Below, one piece after another: positions 33,306 through 42,486 of a stretch of DNA of 64,000 nt. The stretch spans positions 62,001 through 126,000 of the forward strand of contig CANRJM010000001.1 in the NCBI GenBank assembly GCA_947630925.1, given 5' to 3'. The notes beneath the pieces were generated by a model. That model made no database searches and had not been told where the DNA came from. It saw nothing but the letters and a program-made list of their open reading frames with translations. Each line of letters opens with the position of its first letter. Within the stretch, counting starts at the first letter, position 1. The DNA comes from an uncultured Lachnospiraceae bacterium (lineage in GTDB: Bacteria; Bacillota; Clostridia; Lachnospirales; Lachnospiraceae). The position numbers were made by a program, and so were the translations under genes.

Positions 33306-33920
33306 ATGGCAGATGGGAAAAAACCGATAAACGGCGAATTTTACAGACATTTTAAAGGAAATATATATCAGGTCAAAATGCTTGCAAAAGACAGCAGCAG
33401 CGGGACGGAGGTTGTCGTATACCAGGGGATGTATCCGCCGTATCAATGCTGGGTCAGAAGCCTGGAAGAATTTCTGGAAAAACTGGATACGGTACAGTAT
33501 CCGGATGCGCTGCAGGAACATCGTTTTGAGAAGATCTGTGTGGAAGAGTTGGTACAGAAGGCGGAATCCGGGCAGATGGAGGACAGCCAAAATCCGCCAA
33601 AGGTTTTAGGGCAGGAGGTACAGGACCGGGAATTATTAAAGGCATTAAAGAGCGGACAGCCGGAGCGTTATCTGAAAGGGAAACTGTCCGAAAACGATAT
33701 TGCAATGCGAGGCTTTATGCAGCTTTTAGATGCAAAGACATTTCAGGAAAAACGGCAGATTTTTATTGGCTTGAAACAATATCTGGACAAGCATATGCTG
33801 AGCAATATTTCTGTTGCTCTGGATATTGCTTTGGAGGAAGGCAGCAGGGAACAGCAGTATGAATCTATTTTACGGTGTTTGGAAGCGTTTGAACATTATG
33901 AGGGAGGGAGACTTCGTTAA
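33306..33920 (+). CDS. DUF1653 domain protein
   Basis: A 204-residue protein. The first 65 residues are a DUF1653 domain (YRHFKGNIYQVKMLAKDSSSGTEVVVYQGMY ... WVRSLEEFLEK, in short blocks), a small SH3-like fold of unknown function. The remainder is helical and charged, without a recognised domain. ATG 33306 has GGGGG six to ten bases upstream; an in-frame ATG at 33282 has a poorer site. The stop overlaps the next gene (TAATG at 33918-33922), so they are coupled. Confidence 0.8.
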   Translation: MADGKKPINGEFYRHFKGNIYQVKMLAKDSSSGTEVVVYQGMYPPYQCWVRSLEEFLEKLDTVQYPDALQEHRFEKICVEELVQKAESGQMEDSQNPPKVLGQEVQDRELLKALKSGQPERYLKGKLSENDIAMRGFMQLLDAKTFQEKRQIFIGLKQYLDKHMLSNISVALDIALEEGSREQQYESILRCLEAFEHYEGGRLR

Positions 33921-34963
33921 TGTTAAAGAAGATAATCAATAGCTTTTTTTATGGGAATTTCAAAACAAAGCTGTTTCTATGGTCTGTCCTGATATTGGCC
34001 TTAGGCGCCGTTTTTTTATTGATGGCGGGCATTGTGCTGGGAATTTCCGGTTTGTGTGCAGGCGGCATAGGAGTTGGATTGGTAGCTTTGATCATATCTC
34101 AGTCGGTATCTTTAAATGACCTGCAGAGGAAAAAAAAGAAAAAGGCCTCCGGCAGACCGGCTTCTTCCGGGAAAACTGCGGAAGGGGAAGACCGTCCTGA
34201 AAGACAGACGAAGAAGGAGAAGGAGCGCGCGAAAGGGCGTTATCTTTCTTCCATGGATGCAAAAAAATTAAAGAAAGTAATGAAGGACCATAAAGTAAAC
34301 CAAATACATGTCAAGGTTATGATTGATTCCTATCCGGCAAAACAGATTGAGCAGTCTCCGGCTTTTATGTGGAGAACAGATACCATGCTGCATTTCATGG
34401 TTTTATCCGATCAGGCATATGAATTTGAGGTCCCTCTGGATAAAGTCAATACGTTTCTGTTGGTAAAAAATGTGCCTGTCGATCCGGAAAAGGATTACGC
34501 TTCTTTTAAACTGTCTAATTATATCAGCAAAATGTTTCAGCCATATCTTCCGGAATATTTTGAAAGTACCAAAGATGGGAAGCTGGAGGTAAAAAAGAAT
34601 ACATTTCGTATTGAGCCCGGTATTTATCTGACGAATTCTTCTGTCGCAAATTTAAAAAAGGTATTGCTGCCGGGAGCCGCCTTTCTGGTCGATGATTCCG
34701 TGATTGCTTCAAAAAGATTTAACGAGTACTTTAAAGAATTATACCGCGCCAGCCTGTTGTGTAAGAATCTTGTTATCACACTGGATGAATATAAAGAACA
34801 GGTGGAAGAAACATTGGATGCTTTGGTCAATGCGCCGATTCCGGGTTCTGAGTTTGTCAATACATTGTATGATTTAAACCGTTATCATCTGATCACAAAA
34901 GACTATCTTACAATTTATACGCAGAAGTACAGAGAGGTCCATTTAAACAAAGGGGCGGATTAG
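33920..34963 (+). CDS. Membrane protein of unknown function, 347 residues
   Basis: Two hydrophobic helices near the N-terminus (about 17-38 and 42-62) are followed by a very basic linker (QRKKKKKASGRP) and a cytoplasmic domain of about 250 residues with no motif I can name. Coupled to the DUF1653 gene by a TAATG overlap. It lies immediately before the recA promoter region. Homologues seem common in Lachnospiraceae, but I do not know a function. Confidence 0.7.
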   Translation: MLKKIINSFFYGNFKTKLFLWSVLILALGAVFLLMAGIVLGISGLCAGGIGVGLVALIISQSVSLNDLQRKKKKKASGRPASSGKTAEGEDRPERQTKKEKERAKGRYLSSMDAKKLKKVMKDHKVNQIHVKVMIDSYPAKQIEQSPAFMWRTDTMLHFMVLSDQAYEFEVPLDKVNTFLLVKNVPVDPEKDYASFKLSNYISKMFQPYLPEYFESTKDGKLEVKKNTFRIEPGIYLTNSSVANLKKVLLPGAAFLVDDSVIASKRFNEYFKELYRASLLCKNLVITLDEYKEQVEETLDALVNAPIPGSEFVNTLYDLNRYHLITKDYLTIYTQKYREVHLNKGAD

Positions 34964-35012
34964 AATCATATTTATTATAAAAAATCAAAACAAAAGATCG
35001 GGAGAATGAATA

Positions 35013-35041
35013 TTGACATATGTCATAAAAAATGTTATATT
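35013..35041 (+). promoter_or_regulatory. Predicted upstream sigma-A promoter of recA (P1)
   Basis: TTGACA (35013-35018), 17 bp, TATATT (35036-35041). A perfect -35; 58 bp upstream of the second recA promoter. Confidence 0.6.
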
Positions 35042-35070
35042 TTTTGTATGTTATTTTAAATAAATTTGTG

Positions 35071-35099
35071 TTGACAGGAAAAAGAAAATGCGTTATGAT
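35071..35099 (+). promoter_or_regulatory. Predicted main sigma-A promoter of recA (P2)
   Basis: TTGACA (35071-35076), 17 bp, TATGAT (35094-35099), a near-consensus promoter directly followed by a LexA box. Confidence 0.8.
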
Positions 35100-35106
35100 A
35101 CATACA

Positions 35107-35118
35107 GAACATTTGTTC
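35107..35118 (+). promoter_or_regulatory. LexA (SOS) operator of recA
   Basis: GAACATTTGTTC, a perfect match to the Firmicutes SOS box GAAC-N4-GTTC. It lies at the predicted transcription start of P2, so LexA binding would block initiation and elongation. Confidence 0.85.
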
Positions 35119-35170
35119 GGCAAGAGTGGGAGAGTTGTTACTGCCGGACAGAAAGAAAGGAAAGCAGGAT

Positions 35171-36235
35171 ATGGCAAAAGAAATAAAAATGGATGAAAAT
35201 AAGAAAAAAGCGTTAGAAGCGGCAATGGCGCAAATAGAAAAACAATATGGAAAAGGAGCCGTCATGAAGCTGGGGGATAATGCACAGCTCAATGTAGAAA
35301 CAGTACCGTCCGGTTCGCTGGGATTGGATATTGCGCTGGGGGTAGGCGGTATTCCGAAGGGAAGGATTATTGAGATCTATGGTCCGGAATCCGGCGGTAA
35401 AACTACCGTTGCCCTGCATATGGTAGCAGAGGTACAAAAGCGGGGCGGTATTGCAGGCTTTATTGATGCGGAGCATGCATTGGATCCTGTCTATGCCAAG
35501 GCGATAGGCGTGGATATTGACAATTTATACATATCGCAGCCGGATACCGGCGAGCAGGCTTTGGAAATTGCAGAGACAATGGTTCGTTCTACTGCGATTG
35601 ATATTGTGATTGTGGATTCTGTTGCGGCGTTGGTGCCAAAGGCTGAGATAGAGGGGGATATGGGAGACAGCCATGTAGGGCTTCAGGCAAGGCTGATGTC
35701 ACAGGCTCTGCGAAAGCTGACAGGTATTATTGGAAAGACCAGTTGCAGCGTTGTTTTTATCAATCAGCTCCGTGAAAAAGTAGGCGTTATGTTTGGCAAC
35801 CCGGAAACAACTACAGGCGGCCGGGCATTAAAATATTATTCTTCAATCCGGTTGGAAGTACGCCGTGGAGAGCAGATCAAAAAGGATGGAGAAGCGGTAG
35901 GCAACCGGACGAAAATCAAGGTGGTTAAAAATAAAGTTGCGCCGCCTTTCCGTTCGGCGGAAGTAGATATTATCTACGGAGAAGGAATTTCTACAGAAGG
36001 AGAAATCCTTGATCTGGCGGCAGAGGAAGGGATTATTGTCAAGAGCGGCGCATGGTATGCTTATGAAGGAAATAAGATTGGTCAGGGAAGGGAAAATGCC
36101 AAGACTTATTTGAAGGAGCATCCTGAGAGTTTGGCTGAAGTCGAGCAGAAAGTACGTGATAAATATTTTAAGACGGAGGAATCGGCGGGAGAAAAACAAA
36201 CGTCCTCCGCAGGAGACAGGAGAGTGGAAGAGTAA
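35171..36235 (+). CDS. recA: Recombinase RecA
   Basis: A 354-residue RecA. Walker A is GPESGGKTT (residues 71-79), with [20 protein letters not shown], the L1 region and [22 protein letters not shown] (L2) in place. The protein forms ATP-dependent filaments on single-stranded DNA for homologous recombination and SOS induction. ATG 35171 has AAAGGAAAGCAGG upstream; an in-frame start at 35126 would overlap the operator region. recX follows after three bases. Confidence 0.98.
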   Translation: MAKEIKMDENKKKALEAAMAQIEKQYGKGAVMKLGDNAQLNVETVPSGSLGLDIALGVGGIPKGRIIEIYGPESGGKTTVALHMVAEVQKRGGIAGFIDAEHALDPVYAKAIGVDIDNLYISQPDTGEQALEIAETMVRSTAIDIVIVDSVAALVPKAEIEGDMGDSHVGLQARLMSQALRKLTGIIGKTSCSVVFINQLREKVGVMFGNPETTTGGRALKYYSSIRLEVRRGEQIKKDGEAVGNRTKIKVVKNKVAPPFRSAEVDIIYGEGISTEGEILDLAAEEGIIVKSGAWYAYEGNKIGQGRENAKTYLKEHPESLAEVEQKVRDKYFKTEESAGEKQTSSAGDRRVEE

Positions 36236-36238
36236 CAA

Positions 36239-36718
36239 ATGTCGCAGGAAGAAGAAAGTAAAACAGAAGAGCGTTTTATGGCAGGAAGAAAAAAGGCGAT
36301 GGCTTTGCTTGCCCATAACGATCGGACGGAATGGGAACTGCGGGACCGGATGCAGAGAAGCGGTTTCGATGCGGAAGTGATAGAGGACGCTGTGCGGTAT
36401 GTGTCTGGCTTTCATTATATTGATGATTTACGCTATGCAACACGTTTTGCGGAGATTTATTGTGAAAGCAGAAGTATCAGACGAATCCGTCAGGATTTGC
36501 AGAAACGTCACGTTAAGGAAGCGTATATTGAGGCAGCATTGGAAAATATACAGTGGAATGACTCGCTGGCTCTGCAAAAGGAGCTTCGGAAGCTTTTAAA
36601 GGGAAATCTGGAACTTTTGGAAAGACTTTCTTATGAGGAAAAGCAAAAGATTGCAGCAAAGCTGTATCGAAAAGGGTTTCGCACAGAGGATATCTTTAAA
36701 AGTTTGGAGATATCATAA
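36239..36718 (+). CDS. recX: Regulatory protein RecX
   Basis: A 159-residue RecX family protein made of tandem three-helix repeats: ALLAHNDRTEWELRDRMQRSGF, then HYIDDLRYATRFAEIY (a strongly conserved RecX block) and KAARLYRKGFRTEDIF-like C-terminus. It modulates RecA filaments. It follows recA after three bases and shares its SOS-controlled transcript. Confidence 0.94.
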   Translation: MSQEEESKTEERFMAGRKKAMALLAHNDRTEWELRDRMQRSGFDAEVIEDAVRYVSGFHYIDDLRYATRFAEIYCESRSIRRIRQDLQKRHVKEAYIEAALENIQWNDSLALQKELRKLLKGNLELLERLSYEEKQKIAAKLYRKGFRTEDIFKSLEIS

Positions 36719-36755
36719 AGTTTTTGTAAAACTGCATAAAAAATTTTTGCGTTAC

Positions 36756-36784
36756 TTGACATATTCGTGTATAAAGTATAGAAT
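36756..36784 (+). promoter_or_regulatory. Predicted sigma-A promoter of rny
   Basis: TTGACA (36756-36761), 17 bp, TAGAAT (36779-36784), 53 bp before the ATG. Confidence 0.7.
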
Positions 36785-36837
36785 TATATTGTTGTGTTTT
36801 GTGCAATGAATATTAAATAAGGAGGTGCTCCTGTTCG

Positions 36838-38406
36838 ATGATGCCAGTGGCTGTGAAGGTTATAATAGCCATTGTGGTTGTACTTGTTGCAATAGTTGTT
36901 ACCGCGCTGATCACAAAGAATGTTTCTGTTCAGAAATATAAAGAGCGAGAAGAAACAAAACTTGGGGATGCGGATGCTCAGGCAAGAATTATAATAGACG
37001 AAGCCTTGAAAACTGCTGAAACAAAAAAGCGTGAAGCATTGCTTGAAGCTCAGGAGGAAGCGCTTAAGAACAAGAAAGAGATTGAGCGTGAATCAAAAGA
37101 GAGACGGGCAGAATTACAGCAATATGAGAGACGAGTATTATCGAAAGAGGAAGCTCTGGACAGGAAATCGCAGGCTTTAGAAGGAAAAGAAGCCAAGTTA
37201 AATGAAAAGGATGCCAATTTGGACAAGCAGAAGCGGGAATTGGCCGAGTTAAAGGCAAGTCATTTGCGAGAGCTTGAAAAGATTTCCGGTCTGACCACCG
37301 AACAAGCTAAGGAATATCTGTTAAGATCTGTTGAAGAAGATGTAAAACATGAAACGGCAGTTCTTGTGAAAGAACTGGGAAGACAAGCAAAAGAGGAAGC
37401 TGATAAAATAGCAAAAGATTGTGTAGTAACAGCGATTCAACGTTGTTCTACCGATCACGTTGCAGAAACTACCATTTCTGTAGTTCAGTTGCCAAATGAT
37501 GAAATGAAGGGACGGATTATCGGACGGGAAGGTCGGAATATCCGTACTTTGGAAACGATGACCGGTGTTAATTTGATTATTGATGATACACCGGAAGCAG
37601 TTGTTTTATCCGGTTTTGACGGCGTTCGCAGAGAGGTTGCGCGCATTGCGCTTGAGAAACTTATTGTAGATGGAAGGATTCATCCGGCGAGAATAGAAGA
37701 AACGGTTGAAAAGGCTCAAAAAGAAGTTGAGTCTATGATGCGTGAAGAGGGTGAAGCTGCAACCCTGGAAGTAGGTGTTCACGGTATTCATCCGGAATTG
37801 ATCCGCTTGTTAGGGCGAATGAAGTTTAGAACCAGTTATGGACAAAATGCATTGAAGCATTCGATTGAAGTTGCACATCTGGCAGGTCTGCTTGCCGGAG
37901 AAATCGGTGCGGATGTGCGTACAGCAAAGAGAGCAGGTTTACTGCATGATATAGGTAAATCGGTTGATCAGGATATGGAGGGAACCCATGTCCAGATTGG
38001 TGCAGACCTTTGTCGCAAATACAAAGAATCTGCTGTGGTTGTCAATGCGGTGGAATCTCATCATGGGGATGTAGAACCTGAAAGCAGGATTGCATTTGTT
38101 GTACAGGCGGCAGATATGATTTCTGCTTCTCGTCCTGGTGCACGCAGAGAAACATTAGAAACATATACCAACAGATTGAAACAGTTAGAAGATATTTCCA
38201 ATAGCTTTAAGGGAGTTGAAAAATCATATGCCATTCAGGCGGGACGTGAAGTCCGCGTTATGGTTGTTCCTGATAAAGTGTCAGATGATGAAATGGTTCT
38301 TCTTGCAAGAGACATTTCAAAGAAAATCGAGGACGAATTAAAATATCCTGGTCAGATTAAGGTTAATGTAATTCGTGAATCCAGAGTAACTGATTATGCG
38401 AAATAA
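36838..38406 (+). CDS. rny: Ribonuclease Y
   Basis: A 522-residue RNase Y of usual length. It has an N-terminal membrane helix (about 5-23), a long charged coiled coil (about 30-190), a KH domain ([19 protein letters not shown] near 221) and an HD domain with the catalytic HDIG motif ([11 protein letters not shown]). It is the main endonuclease that initiates mRNA decay in many Firmicutes, acting at the membrane. AAGGAGGTG precedes two adjacent ATG codons (36838, 36841). It is a single-gene unit bounded by a promoter and a terminator. Confidence 0.97.
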   Translation: MMPVAVKVIIAIVVVLVAIVVTALITKNVSVQKYKEREETKLGDADAQARIIIDEALKTAETKKREALLEAQEEALKNKKEIERESKERRAELQQYERRVLSKEEALDRKSQALEGKEAKLNEKDANLDKQKRELAELKASHLRELEKISGLTTEQAKEYLLRSVEEDVKHETAVLVKELGRQAKEEADKIAKDCVVTAIQRCSTDHVAETTISVVQLPNDEMKGRIIGREGRNIRTLETMTGVNLIIDDTPEAVVLSGFDGVRREVARIALEKLIVDGRIHPARIEETVEKAQKEVESMMREEGEAATLEVGVHGIHPELIRLLGRMKFRTSYGQNALKHSIEVAHLAGLLAGEIGADVRTAKRAGLLHDIGKSVDQDMEGTHVQIGADLCRKYKESAVVVNAVESHHGDVEPESRIAFVVQAADMISASRPGARRETLETYTNRLKQLEDISNSFKGVEKSYAIQAGREVRVMVVPDKVSDDEMVLLARDISKKIEDELKYPGQIKVNVIRESRVTDYAK

Positions 38407-38427
38407 TCACAATGACTTAACATGAAC

Positions 38428-38458
38428 AAAAGGAGTTGTCGTTTGACAACTCCTTTTT
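38428..38458 (+). terminator. Rho-independent terminator after rny
   Basis: AAAAGGAGTTGTC (38428-38440), loop GTTT, GACAACTCCTTTT (38445-38457), then T. A perfect 13-bp stem. Confidence 0.9.
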
Positions 38459-38565
38459 CACTCGATAGGATTTAGGGAACAAATGGCTTTGATGTCGGAT
38501 GGGAAACAGCGTATGCGGCTTCTCATCGACTCTTTGCGGTAAGTTGCCTGGAAATGAGGATGATC

Positions 38566-39939
38566 ATGATTATTTTACGCGAACAGAAAAAAGAAAGTGA
38601 TATAAAAAGCAGGACTTTTTCACATTTGCCCAAGTATTCCGGAAAGAGTAAGGAGGCTGCCATTGGCTTTGCCGTAGATATCGGAACTACTACGGTTGCG
38701 CTTTATCTGGTTGATTTATCCGCGGGAAAGATTTTGGCTGCGGTATCGGAAACGAATGAGCAGACAAAGCTTGGTACAGATGTTATGATGCGGATTATGC
38801 ATGCCATATCCGGAAAAAGTCAGGCATTGCATCAGATGATCATAGGACAGATAGAAAGGATGTCGGAACAGGTTTTATCAGATTTTGGTATGCAGACGTC
38901 TGTCAGAAGGGAGACTGTCCGATTTTGCGTAGCGGGCAATACGGCAATGTGTCATTTCTTTTTGGGCAGAGATGTTTCCGGTTTATCAGGATATCCTTTT
39001 TTGCCTGCCTATACGGGTAGTGTTGTCTGTACAGGGATAGAAATCGATATGGCTTCGTTTTCTGCGTCCACGGTTGTCGTACTGCCCGGCATTGCGGCGC
39101 ATGTCGGCAGTGATACATCAGCAGTAATCGGCGCAGAAGAACTGTACCGGACGGAGCGGGTGCAGTTGGCGGTAGATTTGGGAACGAATGCGGAAATTGT
39201 TCTGAATCGGAAAGGGGAGATTTCTGTCTGTTCTGCATCTGCCGGCCCGGCTTTTGAAGGAAAGGGAATTACATGCGGAATGCCTGCAAAAAAGAGTGCG
39301 ATTCATGGAATGCGTATATTGAAAAACGGAAATTTCGTATTGGAATTGATAGGAGGCGGCACGCCTGCCGGGATTTGTGGTTCCGGTCTGGTTGATGCGG
39401 TATCGCAGTTAAAGCAATGCGGCGTCCTGCAGGAAAACGGATATTTGTTTCGCGAGAGGGAAGCTAAGGAGGCGGGGGTTTCGGCAGAAATTGATAAACA
39501 GCTCGTATCCCGCAAAGGGGAAAACGCCGTTCTTTTGTATTCTCCGCCGGGGAAAGGCAAAGAAGTTTATCTTACGCAGAGCGATATTCGAAACATTCAG
39601 TTGGCGAAGGCGGCGATTCAGGCGGGGATGCAGTGTCTGCTTAAGAAACATGGGATGACATTGGAAGAAGTCGATGAATTGGTTGTAGCAGGAACGCTGG
39701 GAAGCAGTTTGTCCTGGCAGGATGCCGTATCGATTGGTCTGCTGCCCGATTTTCCGAAGCAAAATATACGCTTTGCGGGAAATGCTGCGGGGAAGGGCGC
39801 GGTACTTGCCTTATTAGAACCTGCTTTTTTGGGAGAGTTAGAAGAGAAAGTAAAAAGGATACGCCATATGGAGTTGGCGCAGGAGGAGCAGTTTCAGAAA
39901 CTTTTGGTGCGTGCTATGGATTTCCGCCCCTGGACATGA
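38566..39939 (+). CDS. RACo-like ASKHA-domain protein (DUF4445), lacks N-terminal Fe-S domain
   Basis: A protein of about 457 residues matching the C-terminal ASKHA ATPase part of RACo, the reductive activator of corrinoid proteins: GFAVDIGTTTVALYLVDL near residue 34, FCVAGNTAMCHFFLG, VLPGIAAHVGSDTSAV, AVDLGTNAEIV and a C-terminal LVVAGTLGSSL. Known RACo proteins begin with a [2Fe-2S] ferredoxin domain of about 90 residues; none is present here and none is encoded just upstream. No corrinoid protein or methyltransferase gene is in the window. ATG 38566 has GAGG six bases upstream; ATG 38554 and 38560 are also in frame. It may still use ATP to regulate a corrinoid or other redox partner (inference). 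Confidence 0.82.
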   Translation: MIILREQKKESDIKSRTFSHLPKYSGKSKEAAIGFAVDIGTTTVALYLVDLSAGKILAAVSETNEQTKLGTDVMMRIMHAISGKSQALHQMIIGQIERMSEQVLSDFGMQTSVRRETVRFCVAGNTAMCHFFLGRDVSGLSGYPFLPAYTGSVVCTGIEIDMASFSASTVVVLPGIAAHVGSDTSAVIGAEELYRTERVQLAVDLGTNAEIVLNRKGEISVCSASAGPAFEGKGITCGMPAKKSAIHGMRILKNGNFVLELIGGGTPAGICGSGLVDAVSQLKQCGVLQENGYLFREREAKEAGVSAEIDKQLVSRKGENAVLLYSPPGKGKEVYLTQSDIRNIQLAKAAIQAGMQCLLKKHGMTLEEVDELVVAGTLGSSLSWQDAVSIGLLPDFPKQNIRFAGNAAGKGAVLALLEPAFLGELEEKVKRIRHMELAQEEQFQKLLVRAMDFRPWT

Positions 39940-39952
39940 TACTCGTATCATA

Positions 39953-39982
39953 TTGGCAAAGTATATCAAAACATGGTAAAAT
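39953..39982 (+). promoter_or_regulatory. Predicted sigma-A promoter of the proC operon
   Basis: TTGGCA (39953-39958), 18 bp, TAAAAT (39977-39982). Confidence 0.6.
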
Positions 39983-40030
39983 AAATGGAGAATATTATAG
40001 CGTGAAAGAGATGGCAAAAGGAGGAACCAT

Positions 40031-40822
40031 ATGCGATTAGGATTTATTGGAGCCGGGAATATGGCGCAGGCAATCATTGGCGGCGTTTTAGCTTCTGGTT
40101 TGTTAAAAAAGGAAGACATCATTGCTTCCGCAGCAACAGAAGCCACAATAGAACGCGTGCGGGAGCGGTTTGGAATCCGTGTGACGTTGGACAATAGAGA
40201 GACGGCGCAGGCAGATATTATTGTGTTAGCGGTAAAACCAATATATTGTGCACAGGTAATGGAGGAAATCAGTGGAGATATCCGCCCTGATCAGATCCTG
40301 ATATCCATTGCGGCAGGAAAATCAATAGAATGGCTGGAAGATGGATTTGGCAAGGATAAAAAGATTGTTCGCACCATGCCGAATACGCCTGCTTTGGTAG
40401 GCGAGGGGATGACTGCGGTATGTCCGAATGGGAATATCACTGAGGAAGATTTGCAGACCGTATGCGACATCCTGAGGAGCTTTGGGCAGGCGGAAATGGT
40501 TCCGGAAAGAATCATGGATGCTGTGATTGCCGTTAGCGGGAGCTCGCCGGCCTATGTATTTCTGTTTATAGAGGCGATGGCAGACGCGGCAGTAGCAGAG
40601 GGGATGCCGAGAGAACAGGCATATCGTTTTGCGGCGCAGTCTGTTCTTGGCAGCGCAAAGATGGTGTTAGATACCAAAAAACATCCGGGCGAGCTAAAGG
40701 ATATGGTATGCTCGCCGGCAGGTACGACGATAGAAGCAGTACGGGTATTAGAGGAGACTGGATTTCGGGGCAGCGTAATGAAGAGTATGAAAGCTTGTGC
40801 GGATAGATCAAAAAACATGTAA
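40031..40822 (+). CDS. proC: Pyrroline-5-carboxylate reductase
   Basis: A 263-residue ProC. The N-terminal NAD(P)-binding GFIGAGNMAQAIIGG motif is followed by AVKPIYCAQVM, RTMPNTPALVGEGMTA and the C-terminal SSPAYVFLFIEAMADAAVAEG and HPGELKDMVCSPAGTT blocks. It reduces pyrroline-5-carboxylate to proline, the last step of proline synthesis. AAAAGGAGG precedes the ATG. It heads a run of seven same-strand genes with short gaps that ends at recU. Confidence 0.96.
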   Translation: MRLGFIGAGNMAQAIIGGVLASGLLKKEDIIASAATEATIERVRERFGIRVTLDNRETAQADIIVLAVKPIYCAQVMEEISGDIRPDQILISIAAGKSIEWLEDGFGKDKKIVRTMPNTPALVGEGMTAVCPNGNITEEDLQTVCDILRSFGQAEMVPERIMDAVIAVSGSSPAYVFLFIEAMADAAVAEGMPREQAYRFAAQSVLGSAKMVLDTKKHPGELKDMVCSPAGTTIEAVRVLEETGFRGSVMKSMKACADRSKNM

Positions 40823-40901
40823 TTGGCTGAATGTGTTGGGTAAATGGTTCATATGATAAAAGAGAGCAAGAAGAATTCTATTCCGGAAGAGTGAGGAATT
40901 T

Positions 40902-41576
40902 ATGAGGCTGTTTTTATCAGGACATGGTCGTATGTATTCGGCGGAACAGAGAAAACATATTCGCAGGATACTTTGTGTTTTATTTTTGTTTCTTGTATTT
41001 TGCAGTATTGTATTTCAAATCGAACTGCAATATACAATGAAAGCAGAAATGAAACTGTACGAAAAAATGCAGAAGGAATCTACCAAAAAAGAGGTCTGTA
41101 CATTATTAAGAGAGATTTCATGTTTTCCGGTGCGGGAGGATGAGACCGGCCATGAGACATATTTTTTTGATAACGGATATGGTACGGCACGGACGTTTGG
41201 CGGGAAACGGTCGCATGAAGGAATTGACATTATGACTTCGAATAACCGTCCCGGATATTTCCGGATACAGTCCGTTTGCGACGGCGTGATAGAAAATATC
41301 GGATGGTTGAAACTGGGTGGATATCGTATTGGCATTCGAAGTGAATCAGGTTATTATTACTATTATGCGCACTTAGATCGTTACGCCAAAGGCATGGCAG
41401 AAGGGAAAAAGGTTTCTGCCGGCGAGATGATTGGTTATATGGGAAATACAGGGTATGGAAAAGAGGGAACACGGGGAAAGTTTGATGTTCATCTTCATTT
41501 TGGGATTTACAGACCGGAGAAAAAAGCCGAAGAGACATTGAATCCGTATTATCTCTTAAAATATTTTTCCGAATAA
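40902..41576 (+). CDS. Membrane-anchored M23 (LytM) family metallopeptidase
   Basis: A 224-residue protein with one N-terminal membrane helix (about 21-40), a short coiled stalk and an M23 domain. Zinc ligands are intact: HEGID (His105, Asp109) and HLHFG near the C-terminus, so it should be an active peptidoglycan endopeptidase. Architecture resembles SpoIIQ and other sporulation or division LytM proteins, but that role is unproven. A possible forespore-type promoter (TGAATG, 16 bp, CATATGA, at 40828-40856) lies upstream. It also sits in the proC-recU gene run. Confidence 0.85.
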   Translation: MRLFLSGHGRMYSAEQRKHIRRILCVLFLFLVFCSIVFQIELQYTMKAEMKLYEKMQKESTKKEVCTLLREISCFPVREDETGHETYFFDNGYGTARTFGGKRSHEGIDIMTSNNRPGYFRIQSVCDGVIENIGWLKLGGYRIGIRSESGYYYYYAHLDRYAKGMAEGKKVSAGEMIGYMGNTGYGKEGTRGKFDVHLHFGIYRPEKKAEETLNPYYLLKYFSE

Positions 41577-41617
41577 AACATAGAATAGTGAGAAACGCAG
41601 GGAGATTGGAGGTTCGC

Positions 41618-42439
41618 ATGGAAATACAGCTTTGGAGAGAATTGTTAGCGCCGTATCAATTAGCAGTTGATGAACTGGTCGTAAAATTTAATCATGTCAA
41701 GCAGGAATATTATGATGGGAGAATGTATTCTCCTATCGAAGAAGTGAACGGGAGAGTAAAGAGGATTTCCAGTATTCTGGAGAAAATGCAGAGAAAGGGC
41801 GTTTCTTTAGAGCATCTGGAGGAAAAGATCGAGGACATAGCCGGGATTCGTTTGATATGCCAGTTTGTGGAGGATATTGATACGGTCGTAGAGATTATTC
41901 GCAACAGACAAGATTTAACAATCAAACAGGAGAAAGACTATATCACAAAAAGTAAGCCAAGCGGATATCGGAGTTACCATATTATTGCATACTACGTTGT
42001 TCATACAATACATGGACCGAAGAAGCTGGAGGTAGAAATTCAAATCCGTACCCTGGCAATGAATTTCTGGTCTACGATTGAGCATTCGTTACAGTATAAA
42101 TATAAGGAACATATGCCGGACGAACTTCGCATGCGCCTTTTGCGCGCCGCGGATGCCGTAGATGCTTTGGACAATGAAATGGCATCGGTGCGGGATGAAA
42201 TCATGGATGCGCAAAATTCAAACAGGCAGAAGGCAAATATTATTTCAGATATCCTGAATAATATTGAAAATCTGTATTATCTGGCAAATGAGCGGGAAGT
42301 AGAGAAGATACAGACCGAATTTTTCCAAATCTATCAGCAGGATGATATGGATATTTTGATGCGCTTTAACAAACAGCTTGATATTATTGCAGAGACATAT
42401 CGGGCACAGAACCTGTTAAACAACCGGGGCGGCATATAG
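41618..42439 (+). CDS. Small alarmone synthetase (RelQ/YjbM-like (p)ppGpp synthetase)
   Basis: A 273-residue single-domain synthetase. The RelA/SpoT synthetase motifs are present: EDIAGIRLICQFVEDID, KPSGYRSYHIIA and VEIQIRTLAMNFWSTIEHSLQYK. There is no HD hydrolase, TGS or ACT domain. Such RelQ-type proteins make pppGpp, ppGpp or pGpp under cell-wall or other stress. ATG 41618 follows TTGGAGG at ideal distance. The C-terminal extension after about residue 200 is helical and somewhat longer than in B. subtilis YjbM. Confidence 0.92.
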   Translation: MEIQLWRELLAPYQLAVDELVVKFNHVKQEYYDGRMYSPIEEVNGRVKRISSILEKMQRKGVSLEHLEEKIEDIAGIRLICQFVEDIDTVVEIIRNRQDLTIKQEKDYITKSKPSGYRSYHIIAYYVVHTIHGPKKLEVEIQIRTLAMNFWSTIEHSLQYKYKEHMPDELRMRLLRAADAVDALDNEMASVRDEIMDAQNSNRQKANIISDILNNIENLYYLANEREVEKIQTEFFQIYQQDDMDILMRFNKQLDIIAETYRAQNLLNNRGGI

Positions 42440-42486
42440 TGAGCGCGTTGGGAAAAGCAGCAGAACCATAAGGAGAAACGGCAGAA

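Noticed and set aside
38485-38544. Micro-frame MALMSDGKQ before the RACo-like gene
   Set aside because: About 19 codons, no ribosome site; probably chance.
41988-41994. CATACTA inside the alarmone synthetase gene
   Set aside because: Lies in coding sequence with no suitable gene start downstream.
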